From: Planctomycetota bacterium
GTDB lineage: Bacteria > Planctomycetota > UBA1135 > UBA2386
Length of the DNA stretch: 47,360 bases
Assembly (NCBI GenBank): GCA_021776805.1
Contig: JAJFFD010000088.1
Span: 64,001 to 111,360 of the forward strand
Direction: 5' to 3'
The notes below the pieces were generated by a model. The model ran no database searches. It was given only the letters and a program-made list of their open reading frames with translations, and was not told the DNA's origin. The translations under genes were made by a program, and so were the position numbers. The stretch's first letter is position 1, and each line of letters opens with the position of its first letter. Shown in pieces: positions 16,905-25,248 of this stretch.

Positions 16905-18652
16905 GGAGCCTCCTCCTGGTTGCGAAGATAGAGCTCGTATGCCGCAACCAAGTACAAGCCACGACCGATGTCGAGCTTCCCCTGCAAATGCTCCGCAAGG
17001 AGTTGCAGCAGACCGGGACCATGCCAGTCCTCCCGTTGCAGAGTTCGATCTTCGCGCAGGAGCGCCGGCAAGTAATCGTCTTCGCGTAGCCAGCGGTCCA
17101 AGGGTAGGGAGAGACCGCGCTTGCGCTGGCTCATGATGCCGGCGGGCAGAGCCTGCGCATATGCCTCGCGCAGGGGGCGCTTGCCGAGAACTTTCCGGGC
17201 TGGCAAATCAACAACCTCAGCGCTCGCCAGCACTGCTGGATCGAGGAAGGGGCAGCGCCCTTCCACTGCCGCTGCCATCAGGGCAGTGTCGAGCTTTGGC
17301 AGCAAGTCTTCGCGCAGGTAGATCCGGTGATCCAAGTCCCGAGCTTCCTCGAGACTCGAGCCAACAGCAGGAGAGTCTTCGCCATGACGAATCGGCACCC
17401 TGCTCTCCTGGCCCGGCCATAGTCGCCGCAAGAAGATTGGTGGCACGACCTCGAGCAGACTCTCAAAGGGACTCGGCGCTGACAGGGAGCGCAGAGTCCG
17501 GGCCAAACCAGTCATCCCCTTCGCTGGATGTGGCAGCCAAGTCCAACCGCGCCTGGGCAGAAAGGCCGCCGCACGGTGCCGGCGATAGCCGAGCAACAGG
17601 TCATCGGCACCCTCGCCAGAGAGAAGGATCCGAACCGAATCGCCGGCGGCAGCGAGGGCGAGTGCATAGGCGGCCAGGACCGATGGGTCGCCAAGTGGTG
17701 CCGCTAGATAGGCGGTCAGTTTCGGCAGAGCACGCAGAAGCTCTGGTCCCGCATCGACGGTCCGAAGCTCATGACCACAGTGCCTGGCCACAGTCTCTGC
17801 AGCCCGTCTTTCGTCTGCCGCTTCGCCGATCGCCTTGAACTGGTACGCGGGCAGGGACTTGCCTGCGCGCTGCAGCCCCACTGCGATGCAGGCGCTATCG
17901 ACGCCCCCGGAGAGGCAGAGGCCGACCCCGACCTCAGCTTGCGCACACCGAGAGACCGCCGCGTCGAGCCGATGGGCGAGATCACCACCGGGAAGCTTGG
18001 CCGGCAGGCAATCTTGTACCTGCTCCCAGGCTCCCGCTGCCGACTGGTGCAGTAGGCCGTGCCAGGGATCGAGCAGCCCGAGATCCGGATCGACCAGGCT
18101 CGCGCGGGAGTAATGGCCGTAGCGGAAGAATCTGCCTTTCTCCGCCGCAGTAATCTCGCTCTCCACCCCCAGACAGCGCAGGGCCGCGAGAGTCGAGGCA
18201 AATGCCACGATGCTGCCCGATGACTCGACAACATAGAGGGGCTTCTCTCCCTCTGGGTCTCGGCCGAGATAGATCTCCCCCGCGCGAGAATCCAGGAGCG
18301 CGAAGGCATAAGGACCACTCATGTCGAGAAGACTCCTGGGTCCTCTCTCGCGGAAGCGTGCCAGGAGCAGTTCGGCATCGTTCGCGCTTCGTACTTGCGA
18401 AGCGTAGGCGGGGGCTTCCTCTGCCGCCGAGGTGATGGCGCCGTTGAGCAGAACCGCATGCCCAGCATCATCGAGGATGGGCTGATCTGCAGTCGGGTCG
18501 GTAATGGCTAGCCTGGCAACGCCTAGAAACCAGTCCCCCAGCTCGATCAGTCCCTGACTATCCGGTCCTCGCCAGCGGAGGGCCTGCAGGGCCGCTTCGA
18601 CCTTGGGTCTATCCGCGCACCATGACCGTCGAACACCGAGGATCCCACACAT
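16901..18652 (-). CDS. Class II glutamine-amidotransferase, asparagine-synthase-like protein
   Basis: 583 residues. The start is fixed at ATG 18652 because processing must expose Cys2 of MCGILGV, the glutaminase nucleophile; longer in-frame reading is non-homologous. The N-terminal glutaminase domain has RWRGPDSQG, GVARLAITD and LGRDPEGEKPLYVV. The usual NGEIYN motif is NGAITS, losing a Gln-contacting Glu. The C-terminal synthetase domain carries the ATP-pyrophosphatase loop LCLSGGVDSA and LLSGEGADDLLLGYRRH. Family members make asparagine, or amidate sugars and cell-wall or exopolysaccharide components. Overlap with a downstream GT4 gene favours the glycan-linked role over bulk asparagine synthesis. 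Whether glutamine or ammonia is the nitrogen donor is uncertain. Confidence 0.87.
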   Translation of the reverse strand: MCGILGVRRSWCADRPKVEAALQALRWRGPDSQGLIELGDWFLGVARLAITDPTADQPILDDAGHAVLLNGAITSAAEEAPAYASQVRSANDAELLLARFRERGPRSLLDMSGPYAFALLDSRAGEIYLGRDPEGEKPLYVVESSGSIVAFASTLAALRCLGVESEITAAEKGRFFRYGHYSRASLVDPDLGLLDPWHGLLHQSAAGAWEQVQDCLPAKLPGGDLAHRLDAAVSRCAQAEVGVGLCLSGGVDSACIAVGLQRAGKSLPAYQFKAIGEAADERRAAETVARHCGHELRTVDAGPELLRALPKLTAYLAAPLGDPSVLAAYALALAAAGDSVRILLSGEGADDLLLGYRRHRAAAFLPRRGWTWLPHPAKGMTGLARTLRSLSAPSPFESLLEVVPPIFLRRLWPGQESRVPIRHGEDSPAVGSSLEEARDLDHRIYLREDLLPKLDTALMAAAVEGRCPFLDPAVLASAEVVDLPARKVLGKRPLREAYAQALPAGIMSQRKRGLSLPLDRWLREDDYLPALLREDRTLQREDWHGPGLLQLLAEHLQGKLDIGRGLYLVAAYELYLRNQEEAP

Positions 18653-18693
18653 CGCCGGCCAGGGTAGGCAGGGACCTGGCCTCTGCCAAACCC

Positions 18694-19179
18694 TCAGCCC
18701 AGTCGATAGAGGAGGGTAAGGTGCCAGCCGAGGAGGAGGCTGTAGCCACTGAGAACGATCCCCAGGCCGATCCGGGCCACGCGGAAGTTCTTCGTGACCG
18801 TGAGAACCGCCACACAGAGTCCAATTCCGACACTCTTGGCCAGGATGAATGGCCAAGTGCCCTTCCCCAACAGCCAGTCCACCATCGGATTGAGTTCGCT
18901 GCCGCCATGGGACAGGAAGAATATCGTGAACCAGGCATCGAGGAAGTTGAGCGCAACGATCGCGAGAACGACCGCGAAGAGCCAGGCGCCGTGCTCGTCC
19001 ACGAATCCTGGGTATTGATCGGATCCTCGACGACCGGTGCTGCGCCTGCGACCACCCCAGAGGGTGAAACGGCTGAACATGGGAGTGGGTGCAATCCGGC
19101 GGTCAGCTCGAGATCGATCCTCTTGACCGATCTGACTGGCGGGGATATCCGACTGAAGGATCTCGACTTGGGAAGTCAC
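18694..19179 (-). CDS. DUF5658 membrane protein
   Basis: 161 residues from GTG 19179, which has AGGA 6 bases upstream. A longer reading from ATG 19251 exists, but it shares the CATG at 19249-19252 with the opposite-strand start. An Arg-rich cytoplasmic N-terminus (RFTLWGGRRRSTGRRGS) is followed by three membrane helices. The DUF5658 signature is clear: NFLDAWFTIFFLSHGGSELN, PMVDWLL, ILAKSVGIGL. The conserved LD...E-NP arrangement lies in and after the first membrane segments. The function is unknown; members are small integral membrane proteins. 41 bases separate its stop from the asparagine-synthase-like start, so they may be cotranscribed. The start choice is moderately certain. Confidence 0.75.
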   Translation of the reverse strand: MTSQVEILQSDIPASQIGQEDRSRADRRIAPTPMFSRFTLWGGRRRSTGRRGSDQYPGFVDEHGAWLFAVVLAIVALNFLDAWFTIFFLSHGGSELNPMVDWLLGKGTWPFILAKSVGIGLCVAVLTVTKNFRVARIGLGIVLSGYSLLLGWHLTLLYRLG

Positions 19180-19249
19180 CGTGAATCCTATCCCATAGCT
19201 GGAATCGGGGCCGAGAAGGGCAGCTTTTCGCCCCGCAAAGCCCCGAAGC

Positions 19250-20455
19250 ATGGATCCCTCAGCAGCAGGTCTTGCGGTCGAGGTCGGGAGCCGTCAAAAC
19301 CATGCTGTGCATCGCGAGCTCCAATTGAAGATCAAGGTCCAGGGTCGTCATCCCTGGTTCTACCGCAAGATGATCAAGCGACCGGGAAAGCCCATTCCGG
19401 CCGGCTCCGCCGTGCGCGTCAGCGATCGAGACGGCAAGTTCGTTGGCTGCGGGTTCTACAATGGCCGCACCGAGAAGGCCCTGCGCATCCTCGATCACCG
19501 CGATGTAGCCGACCCGGATGCCCTCCTTCTGCAGCGCCTGAACAGAGCCATCGATTATCGGGACAAGGAACTGCGGCTGCCGCGGCAGACCAACGCCTAT
19601 CGTCTCTTGCACGGCGAGGGCGACCTCTTTCCAGGTCTGGTACTCGACCGCCTCGGTACGAGCATCGTCGCTCAGGTGCGCTCTCTTTGCATGCAACAGC
19701 GCATGGAACCCATCGGTGAGCAGCTTCTGCAACGCTTCCCTGGCTCGAAGCTTCTCCTGACCGTGGACGAAACCGCACGCAAGCTCGAAGGCATGGCAAA
19801 GGCGCCCCCCCTGGATGGCCAGCGCGAGCTGATTCGCGAGCACGGTATCAGCTACGAGATCTTCCCCGGAATGGGGCACAAGACCGGTTTCTTCGCCGAT
19901 CAACGGGATCATCGGCTGCTCGTCGCCACTGTCGCCAAGAACCGTCGAGTTCTGGATCTCTGCTGCAATTCGGGGGGCTTTGCCATGAATGCTGCCAAGG
20001 CCGGTGCAAAGTCCGTGCTCGCCATCGATCTCGATGAGCGTGCCATCGATCAGGTGCGAGCCAACTTCAAACGCAATCGTCTCAAGGGCGAGGCTCTGCA
20101 CGGGGATGCCTTCGAGTATCTGCGTGCCTGTGCCAGTGGCAAGTTCGACCTCTTCATCCTCGATCCCCCGCGCTGGGCTGCTCACAAGTCCGAAGTCGAA
20201 CAGGCCGGGCGCCGCTATCGCGATCTCAATGAGCTGGCCTTTTCGGCAGCCAAGCCCGGCAGCCTGATCCTGACCTGCTCCTGCTCCGGCCCCCTGAGCG
20301 AGGACCGCTTCCTGAGCATCTTGCGTCAGGCAGCGGCACGGGCCGGACGAGATCTGCGCATTCGTTATCTGGGCGGTGCTGCTGCCGATCATCCGGTGGC
20401 TCTGGAATGCCCGGAGACCCGTTACCTCAAGGTCCTTCTCCTCGAGGTCGTCTAA
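19250..20455 (+). CDS. Class I rRNA large-subunit methyltransferase, RlmI-like
   Basis: 401 residues. The N-terminal PUA domain (LKIKVQGRHPWFYRKMI, GSAVRVSDRDGKFVGCGFYN) binds RNA. An EEHEE-like middle part (ILDHRDVADPDALLLQRL, LHGEGDLFPGLVLDRLG) is followed by a Rossmann methyltransferase: VLDLCCNSGGFAMNAAKAGA (SAM motif I), AIDLDERAIDQVRANFKRN and FILDPPRWAAHK (motif IV). LILTCSCSGPLSEDRF carries the catalytic Cys of m5C enzymes. Family members methylate 23S rRNA C1962 (E. coli numbering). ATG 19250 is the longest start; a GTG at 19307 is closer to the conserved domain. The downstream Nudix gene starts 5 bases after the stop. Confidence 0.9.
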   Translation: MDPSAAGLAVEVGSRQNHAVHRELQLKIKVQGRHPWFYRKMIKRPGKPIPAGSAVRVSDRDGKFVGCGFYNGRTEKALRILDHRDVADPDALLLQRLNRAIDYRDKELRLPRQTNAYRLLHGEGDLFPGLVLDRLGTSIVAQVRSLCMQQRMEPIGEQLLQRFPGSKLLLTVDETARKLEGMAKAPPLDGQRELIREHGISYEIFPGMGHKTGFFADQRDHRLLVATVAKNRRVLDLCCNSGGFAMNAAKAGAKSVLAIDLDERAIDQVRANFKRNRLKGEALHGDAFEYLRACASGKFDLFILDPPRWAAHKSEVEQAGRRYRDLNELAFSAAKPGSLILTCSCSGPLSEDRFLSILRQAAARAGRDLRIRYLGGAAADHPVALECPETRYLKVLLLEVV

Positions 20456-20459
20456 CAAC

Positions 20460-21020
20460 ATGCCGCCCCTGCATGATGACGCCCTGCGCCGGGTTCTCGA
20501 TCCCCTGCCGGCATGCTGGCCAGAAGCCCCTGGCGAGCAGGCCGCCGCTGTGCTCGCCCCCTGGATCACGCGCGAAGGGGAGGACTACCTGCTCTTCACC
20601 GAACGACCGGATCACCTTGCCCAGCATCCTGGGCAGATCTCTTTCCCCGGCGGAATGCGCGAGGGTGCGGAGAGCCCCCTGAACTGCGCCCTGCGCGAAG
20701 CGATGGAAGAGATCGCGGTCCCATCTCATGGGGTCGAGATCCTCGGCGCCATGGCACCTCGCCCCAGTCGGACGGGCTTTCTCGTGCAGGTCTTGGTGGG
20801 CAGGGTTCAGGCGGAAGTCGATCTGTTCCCGGATCCACGGGAGGTCGCGCGCATCATCGAAGTTCCCCTCCGTCAGCTGCGCGCTCCTGAACTCTGGGTC
20901 ATGCCGCCGGCGGCTTCCCCGCATTCCAGCTGCCGTCCGCCATGTTTCGAGATCGCTGGGAAGTATCTCTGGGGCCTCACCGCCCGCTTCACTCTGGACC
21001 TTCTGGCGCGCCTGCCCTAA
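20460..21020 (+). CDS. CoA pyrophosphatase-like Nudix hydrolase
   Basis: 186 residues from ATG 20460, 4 bases after the methyltransferase stop; the frame extends upstream only over that gene. The Nudix box GGMREGAESPLNCALREAME and following EEIAV match, and the preceding HPGQISFPGG is the signature of the NudL/CoA pyrophosphatase group, which cleaves CoA to 3',5'-ADP and phosphopantetheine. The C-terminal part FEIAGKYLWGLTARFTLDLL is also typical of this family. Near-zero spacing suggests cotranscription with the rRNA methyltransferase. Its stop overlaps the pheT stop on the other strand by 4 bases (CTAA). Confidence 0.9.
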   Translation: MPPLHDDALRRVLDPLPACWPEAPGEQAAAVLAPWITREGEDYLLFTERPDHLAQHPGQISFPGGMREGAESPLNCALREAMEEIAVPSHGVEILGAMAPRPSRTGFLVQVLVGRVQAEVDLFPDPREVARIIEVPLRQLRAPELWVMPPAASPHSSCRPPCFEIAGKYLWGLTARFTLDLLARLP

Positions 21021-23407
21021 CCGCGCAGCTCTGCCTCGACCTTCCCCGCGTTCTCGCGGAGCTTGTTGAGATACTTCTCCTCGTCCTTCGAGCTGAGGGT
21101 GCGATCACTGGCGCCGAGGGTAACCGTGAAGTTCAGGCTCTTCTTTCCGCTCGGGATGCCCTCGCCGCGGTAGACCTCGAATAGCTCGACGGACTGAACC
21201 AGTTTGCGGCCCACGTCCCGGAGAAAGCTCGCCACCGCCTTGACCTGCTGTCCCTCGGGTACAAGCAGGGCCACATCTACCGGCTGGGTTGGGTAGGACG
21301 AAATCTTGCGGTAGCGCCCTTCCTCTTCACCACTGGCGAGCATCGCCCGCAAGTCCAGGTTGGCGATCGCGGTCTGGTCCGGAATCTTCAGGTTGCGACA
21401 GACCCGCGGGTGTAGATGAGCCACGTAGCCGATGATGCGGTCCCCCCGGTGGATGGCAGTGCTGCGCCCGGCATGGATCCAGGGCTGATCCGGCGCGGCA
21501 TAGCCAGCTTCCAATGTCCCAGGATAGGCGAGCCGTCGCAGGAGAGATTCCACTCGAGTCCGCAGCTCACCATAGGGATGCTCGCCATCCCGCCGTGACC
21601 AGGCGAAAGCCGCCTCCCGAAGCTCCCGGGGCAGACCGTCTTTGTCCTTCTCCTCGGGATGGTAGCCCTTGCCCTCCTCCATGATCAGCAGCTCGCTGCG
21701 ATACTCGAGGTTGCGGTGCAGGTTGCCCAGCAGACTAGGCATCACATGGCGTCGCATGCGAGCCTGTTCAGGCGCGACCGGATTGGTGGCGCGAACGTAG
21801 GCCAATGCGTCGGCTAGGCATGCGCTGAGCAAGGCGTCCGGCGCGAAGCTGTAGTTCTGCACCTCATGAGCGCCCATCTCAGTCGCGCCAAGTTGCACGA
21901 GCTTGCGCGCCAGGTACAACTCCGGCTCCCGCGGCGGCACTTCCACCGTCGTCTGCAGGGGTTGCTCCGGAATATTGTCGTAGCGGAACATGCGACCGAC
22001 CTCTTCGATGAGGTCGTCTTCGATCTCGATGTCCTTGGTGGCGCGGAAGGAGGGCACTTGCACCTCCCAACCGAGCTCGCAAGCATCTACCTGGAACTCG
22101 AGACTGCTGAGAATGCTATGGACACGCTCCGCGGGCACTTCGACGCCGAGCTTCAGCTGCAGGCGAGCTCGACGCAGCAGGATGCTCCGTCCCGGGAAGA
22201 CCCATCCCGCCGGATCGCTGAGCGGACCGACAGCCCTTGCACCCGGACAGAGTTCGCTGATGAGATGCAGGAATCGGCGAATGCCAGCTTCTGCCAGGCT
22301 CGGATCGAGGGACTTCTCAAAGCGTGTGCTGGCATCGGTGCGTAGGCCAAGCCGGCTACTACTGCGCCGGATGCTGGCAGCATGGAAGTTTGCAGACTCG
22401 AGAAAGAGGCTGCTGGTGTCATCGACAACCATGGTGCCCTCGCCACCCATGATGCCCGCCAGAGCAACCGGTTGATCTGCAGAGGTGATCAGCAGGTCGT
22501 CAGCTTCCAGCTTCCGCTCCTCACCATCGAGACTGCGCATACTCTCGCCGGTTTTGGCACGACGCACACCGACGGTCTTCGATTCGATCTGGCGCAGATC
22601 GAAGGCGTGCATGGGTTGCCCGATCTCCAACATCACGAAGTTGGTCAGGTCTACAATCAGATTGATAGAACGCTGCCCGACCGCCTGCAGGAGGTAACGC
22701 AGCCAATCAGGAGAGCGCTCGCAACGCACCCCCTCGATGACCAGACCCGTGTAGCGCGGGCAGCCGACAGAATCACTGATCTCCACGGCGATCTGCTTGC
22801 CCGATCCTGGAAGATCGCGGGCAAGGTCCAGAGGTCGCAGGGGCAGGTCATAGATGGCCGCCAGTTCCCTGGCGATCCCGTAGTGACCCCAGAGGTCCGG
22901 GCGGTGGTTGATCGACTTGTTGTCGATCTCGAAAACATGGTCGAGAACATCAAGGTGATCGATGAGGGGCGCCCCAACCACCGCAGCATCGTCGAGGACC
23001 AGAATGCCGTCGTGCTCCTCCGAGATACCCATCTCCCTCTCCGAGAGAATCATCCCCATGGACTCGACGCCGCGAATCTTGCTCTTCTTGATCTTGCTGC
23101 CGTCGGGCAGGCGCTGACCGGGTTGGATGATGGCCACCTTCTGCCCAGCTGCGACGTTGGGTGCACCACATACGATCTGTGCGAGCTTGCCATCACCGAG
23201 ATCGACCTGGGTGAGCGAAAGCTTGTCCGCCTGCGGGTGACGCCCACATTCTTGCACGAGGCCAACCCGATACTCGCGCAGGCCACCGGCGAAGACTTCG
23301 ATGCCTTCCACCTCAGCCGTGCTCAGAGTGAGGTCGTTGAGGATCTGCTCGGGAGAGAAGGCGGATAGATCGAGATGACGGGAAAGCCAGCGTAAGGAGA
23401 TGTTCAT
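21017..23407 (-). CDS. pheT: Phenylalanine--tRNA ligase beta subunit
   Basis: 796 residues, the usual length. The order is standard: core N-terminal segment (MNISLRWLSRHLDLSAFSP), EMAP-type tRNA-binding domain (about 40-150: VGLVQECGRHPQADKLSLTQ), B3/B4 editing domain, B5 domain, catalytic-like core (EVGRMFRYDNIP, MRRHVMPSLLGNLHRNLEYR) and C-terminal anticodon-binding domain (YRKISSYPTQPVDVALLVPEG). Together with PheS it forms the alpha2-beta2 enzyme that charges tRNA-Phe; beta carries tRNA recognition and editing of misloaded Tyr. The ATG overlaps the pheS stop by 4 bases, which ties expression of the two subunits. Confidence 0.97.
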   Translation of the reverse strand: MNISLRWLSRHLDLSAFSPEQILNDLTLSTAEVEGIEVFAGGLREYRVGLVQECGRHPQADKLSLTQVDLGDGKLAQIVCGAPNVAAGQKVAIIQPGQRLPDGSKIKKSKIRGVESMGMILSEREMGISEEHDGILVLDDAAVVGAPLIDHLDVLDHVFEIDNKSINHRPDLWGHYGIARELAAIYDLPLRPLDLARDLPGSGKQIAVEISDSVGCPRYTGLVIEGVRCERSPDWLRYLLQAVGQRSINLIVDLTNFVMLEIGQPMHAFDLRQIESKTVGVRRAKTGESMRSLDGEERKLEADDLLITSADQPVALAGIMGGEGTMVVDDTSSLFLESANFHAASIRRSSSRLGLRTDASTRFEKSLDPSLAEAGIRRFLHLISELCPGARAVGPLSDPAGWVFPGRSILLRRARLQLKLGVEVPAERVHSILSSLEFQVDACELGWEVQVPSFRATKDIEIEDDLIEEVGRMFRYDNIPEQPLQTTVEVPPREPELYLARKLVQLGATEMGAHEVQNYSFAPDALLSACLADALAYVRATNPVAPEQARMRRHVMPSLLGNLHRNLEYRSELLIMEEGKGYHPEEKDKDGLPRELREAAFAWSRRDGEHPYGELRTRVESLLRRLAYPGTLEAGYAAPDQPWIHAGRSTAIHRGDRIIGYVAHLHPRVCRNLKIPDQTAIANLDLRAMLASGEEEGRYRKISSYPTQPVDVALLVPEGQQVKAVASFLRDVGRKLVQSVELFEVYRGEGIPSGKKSLNFTVTLGASDRTLSSKDEEKYLNKLRENAGKVEAELRG

Positions 23408-24426
23408 CCGCTGACCTCGGGGAACTGCTCGAGGAAGCGCAGATCGCCGCTCATGAACAGGCGGATATCATCGATCTCATAGCGCAGCATGGCGACGCGG
23501 GTGAGGCCCATGCCGAATGCAAAGCCCGTGTACTCTTCCGGATCAATTCCGCCGGCCTTGAGTACCCGCGGATGCACCATCCCGCAGGGCAGGATCTCGA
23601 TCCAACCACTCTGCTTGCAGACGCTACAACCATCACCTGCACAGAAGGGACAGTTGACGTCGAGTTCGAAACCAGGCTCGACAAAGGGAAAGAAACCCGG
23701 CCTGAGGCGCACCTTGACCTCGCGACGCAAGAGTGCTCGCAGGCAGGTCTTCATGGTATGGATGAGGTTCGCCGTGGATACGCCCCGGTCCACCACCAGC
23801 CCTTCCATCTGGTAGAAGCTGTGTTCATGGCTGGCATCCACGGTCTCCTGCCGAAAGCAGCGGCCGGGAACGATCACCTTCAATGGCGGCTTGAAGCGCT
23901 GCATGCTGCGGATCTGCACCGGAGAAGTGTGCGTGCGCAGCAGGTTGCCATCATCGAGCCAGAAGGTGTCCTGCGAATCCCGCGCCGGGTGATCATCGGG
24001 GATGTTCAGCGCCTCGAAATTGAAGAACTCGGTTTCGATCTCAGGCCCATCCTGCCAGGAGAAGCCCATGGACGTGAAGAGATCGATGAGTTCGTTCTGC
24101 ACGATGCTGATCGGATGCAGGGAACCACCAGGCCGTCTTGGGCCCGGTTCGCTGGGATCGAAGTCCGATGCGCCGAGCTCCCGCTCGAGGGCCTCCTCCT
24201 GAAGCTCCGCAAGGCGCGTGTCGATGGCCTTTTGCAGCTCATTCTTGAGCCGGTTGCGTTCCTTGCCGGCGATGGGCCTCTCCTCCTTGGGCAGGCTCGA
24301 GACCTCCTTGACGAGCAAGGTGATCGCACCGGTCTTGCCGAGGAGATCCGACTCGACAAGCTTCAGGGCCGCCACATCCTCGGCGGCTGCGATGGCGGCT
24401 AAATACTGCTCCCGTTGAGCTTCCAC
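23404..24426 (-). CDS. pheS: Phenylalanine--tRNA ligase alpha subunit
   Basis: 340 residues with a GTG start at 24426. The N-terminal coiled coil (about 1-85) is followed by the class II catalytic domain: HPISIVQNELIDLFTSMGF, DDHPARDSQDTFWL, THTSPVQIRSMQ, DASHEHSFYQMEGLVVDRGV and the motif 3 region FAFGMGLTRVAMLRYEIDDI. CPFCAGDGCSVCKQSGW is the Cys-rich loop common in PheS. It forms the active site of phenylalanyl-tRNA synthetase with PheT. It lies 64 bases after rplT in the conserved translation block and overlaps pheT by 4 bases. Confidence 0.97.
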   Translation of the reverse strand: MEAQREQYLAAIAAAEDVAALKLVESDLLGKTGAITLLVKEVSSLPKEERPIAGKERNRLKNELQKAIDTRLAELQEEALERELGASDFDPSEPGPRRPGGSLHPISIVQNELIDLFTSMGFSWQDGPEIETEFFNFEALNIPDDHPARDSQDTFWLDDGNLLRTHTSPVQIRSMQRFKPPLKVIVPGRCFRQETVDASHEHSFYQMEGLVVDRGVSTANLIHTMKTCLRALLRREVKVRLRPGFFPFVEPGFELDVNCPFCAGDGCSVCKQSGWIEILPCGMVHPRVLKAGGIDPEEYTGFAFGMGLTRVAMLRYEIDDIRLFMSGDLRFLEQFPEVSG

Positions 24427-24490
24427 GATTTGAACCAGCGCCAGCTGGTGAAAGGGACCTGCGGTGAAGGGGAGTAGAGCAGGCGCCGGA

Positions 24491-24847
24491 TCAGGCCGCC
24501 AGCGCAGACTTTGCCCGGGCGCAGATCTGCTTGAAGGCTGCTGGATCGTGGACGGCGATCTCGGAGAGCTCCTTGCGATTGAGCTCGATACCGGCCTTCT
24601 TCAGCCCATTGATCAGGCGGCTGTACAGCATGCCCTCTGACTTGGCTGCGGCGCTCAGACGGATGATCCAGATGCGTCGAAAGTCGCGCTTCTTGAGCCG
24701 CCTGCCGCGGTAAGCAAAGGCGTCGGCGCGAAGGGTGGTCTCTTTGGCGTTCTTGAACAGCTTGCCACGTGCACCGCGGAAGCCCTTCGCCCTCTTCAGG
24801 ACGCGGCGGCGGCGTTGACGTGTTGCTGGCCCATTCGTAGCGCGCAT
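24491..24847 (-). CDS. rplT: 50S ribosomal protein L20
   Basis: 118 residues, normal length. The basic N-terminal extension RQRRRRVLKRAKGFRGARGK and the globular part KRDFRRIWIIRLSAAAKSEG, MLYSRLINGLKKAGIELNRK are diagnostic. L20 binds 23S rRNA early in 50S assembly and in many bacteria represses its own operon by binding the mRNA leader. A GAGG lies 11 bases before the ATG. It is located between rpmI and pheS in the standard order. Confidence 0.97.
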   Translation of the reverse strand: MRATNGPATRQRRRRVLKRAKGFRGARGKLFKNAKETTLRADAFAYRGRRLKKRDFRRIWIIRLSAAAKSEGMLYSRLINGLKKAGIELNRKELSEIAVHDPAAFKQICARAKSALAA

Positions 24848-24910
24848 GACTGGTAATCCTCGTGACGGTCTCGGCGGGCAATCTACTGATTCAGCAGACT
24901 GCCGGTCGCA

Positions 24911-25108
24911 TCATCCAACTCCAAGGGCGAGCGCCATGTTCTTCCCCATCTTGCCGGTCAAGATCGACGGCTGGCGAAGACTACGCTTACGCTTGCGACT
25001 ACGCCGCACCATGAGATGCGAAGTAAAGGCGTGACGTCGCTTGACTTTGCCGCTCTTGGTGAGCTTCATTCGCTTGACGACGCCTTTCTTTGTCTTGAGC
25101 TTGCCCAT
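24911..25108 (-). CDS. rpmI: 50S ribosomal protein L35
   Basis: 65 residues from ATG 25108; the frame is open further upstream, but MGKLKTKKGVVKRMKLTKSG is the conserved L35 start. The remainder (KRRHAFTSHLMVRRSRKRKR) matches the family. It is the first gene of the rpmI-rplT-pheS-pheT unit here, with 63 bases to rplT. Because infC is separated from it by a divergently oriented insert, rpmI needs its own promoter, which should lie in or beyond 25109-25248. A hairpin at 25148-25164 lies in its likely leader. Confidence 0.96.
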   Translation of the reverse strand: MGKLKTKKGVVKRMKLTKSGKVKRRHAFTSHLMVRRSRKRKRSLRQPSILTGKMGKNMALALGVG

Positions 25109-25147
25109 ACCTGGATTTGGAAGGCGGAGGAAGTTAGAGCCTGAGGT

Positions 25148-25164
25148 GAGCCTTCGCAAGGCTC
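25148..25164 (-). promoter_or_regulatory. Perfect 7-bp hairpin in the presumed rpmI leader
   Basis: GAGCCTT-CGC-AAGGCTC on the plus strand is a perfect inverted repeat 39 bases upstream of the rpmI ATG. On the minus strand no U-run follows, so it is not a terminator for that strand. It lies where L20-responsive leaders occur in other bacteria. On the plus strand a T-run follows only after 9 bases. The role is uncertain. Confidence 0.35.
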
Positions 25165-25248
25165 CTCCTGCTCATTTTTGAAGTTCCAAATTGCTGCCCC
25201 ATCATTCCTTGCGGCTCCATCCCCGGATCTGGCCGCTACGGAGTCAAG

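Noticed and set aside
19249..19252. Divergent genes sharing one CATG as both starts
   Set aside because: A GTG at 19179 with an AGGA site is a better start for the minus-strand gene, so the shared CATG is probably coincidence.
19259..20569. 436-codon open frame antisense to the rRNA methyltransferase gene
   Set aside because: It is fully opposite a strongly conserved gene, and its translation has no recognisable motif. High GC content produces such shadows.
22382..23368. 328-codon open frame antisense to pheT
   Set aside because: Opposite an unmistakable PheT sequence; no motif or ribosome-binding site supports it.
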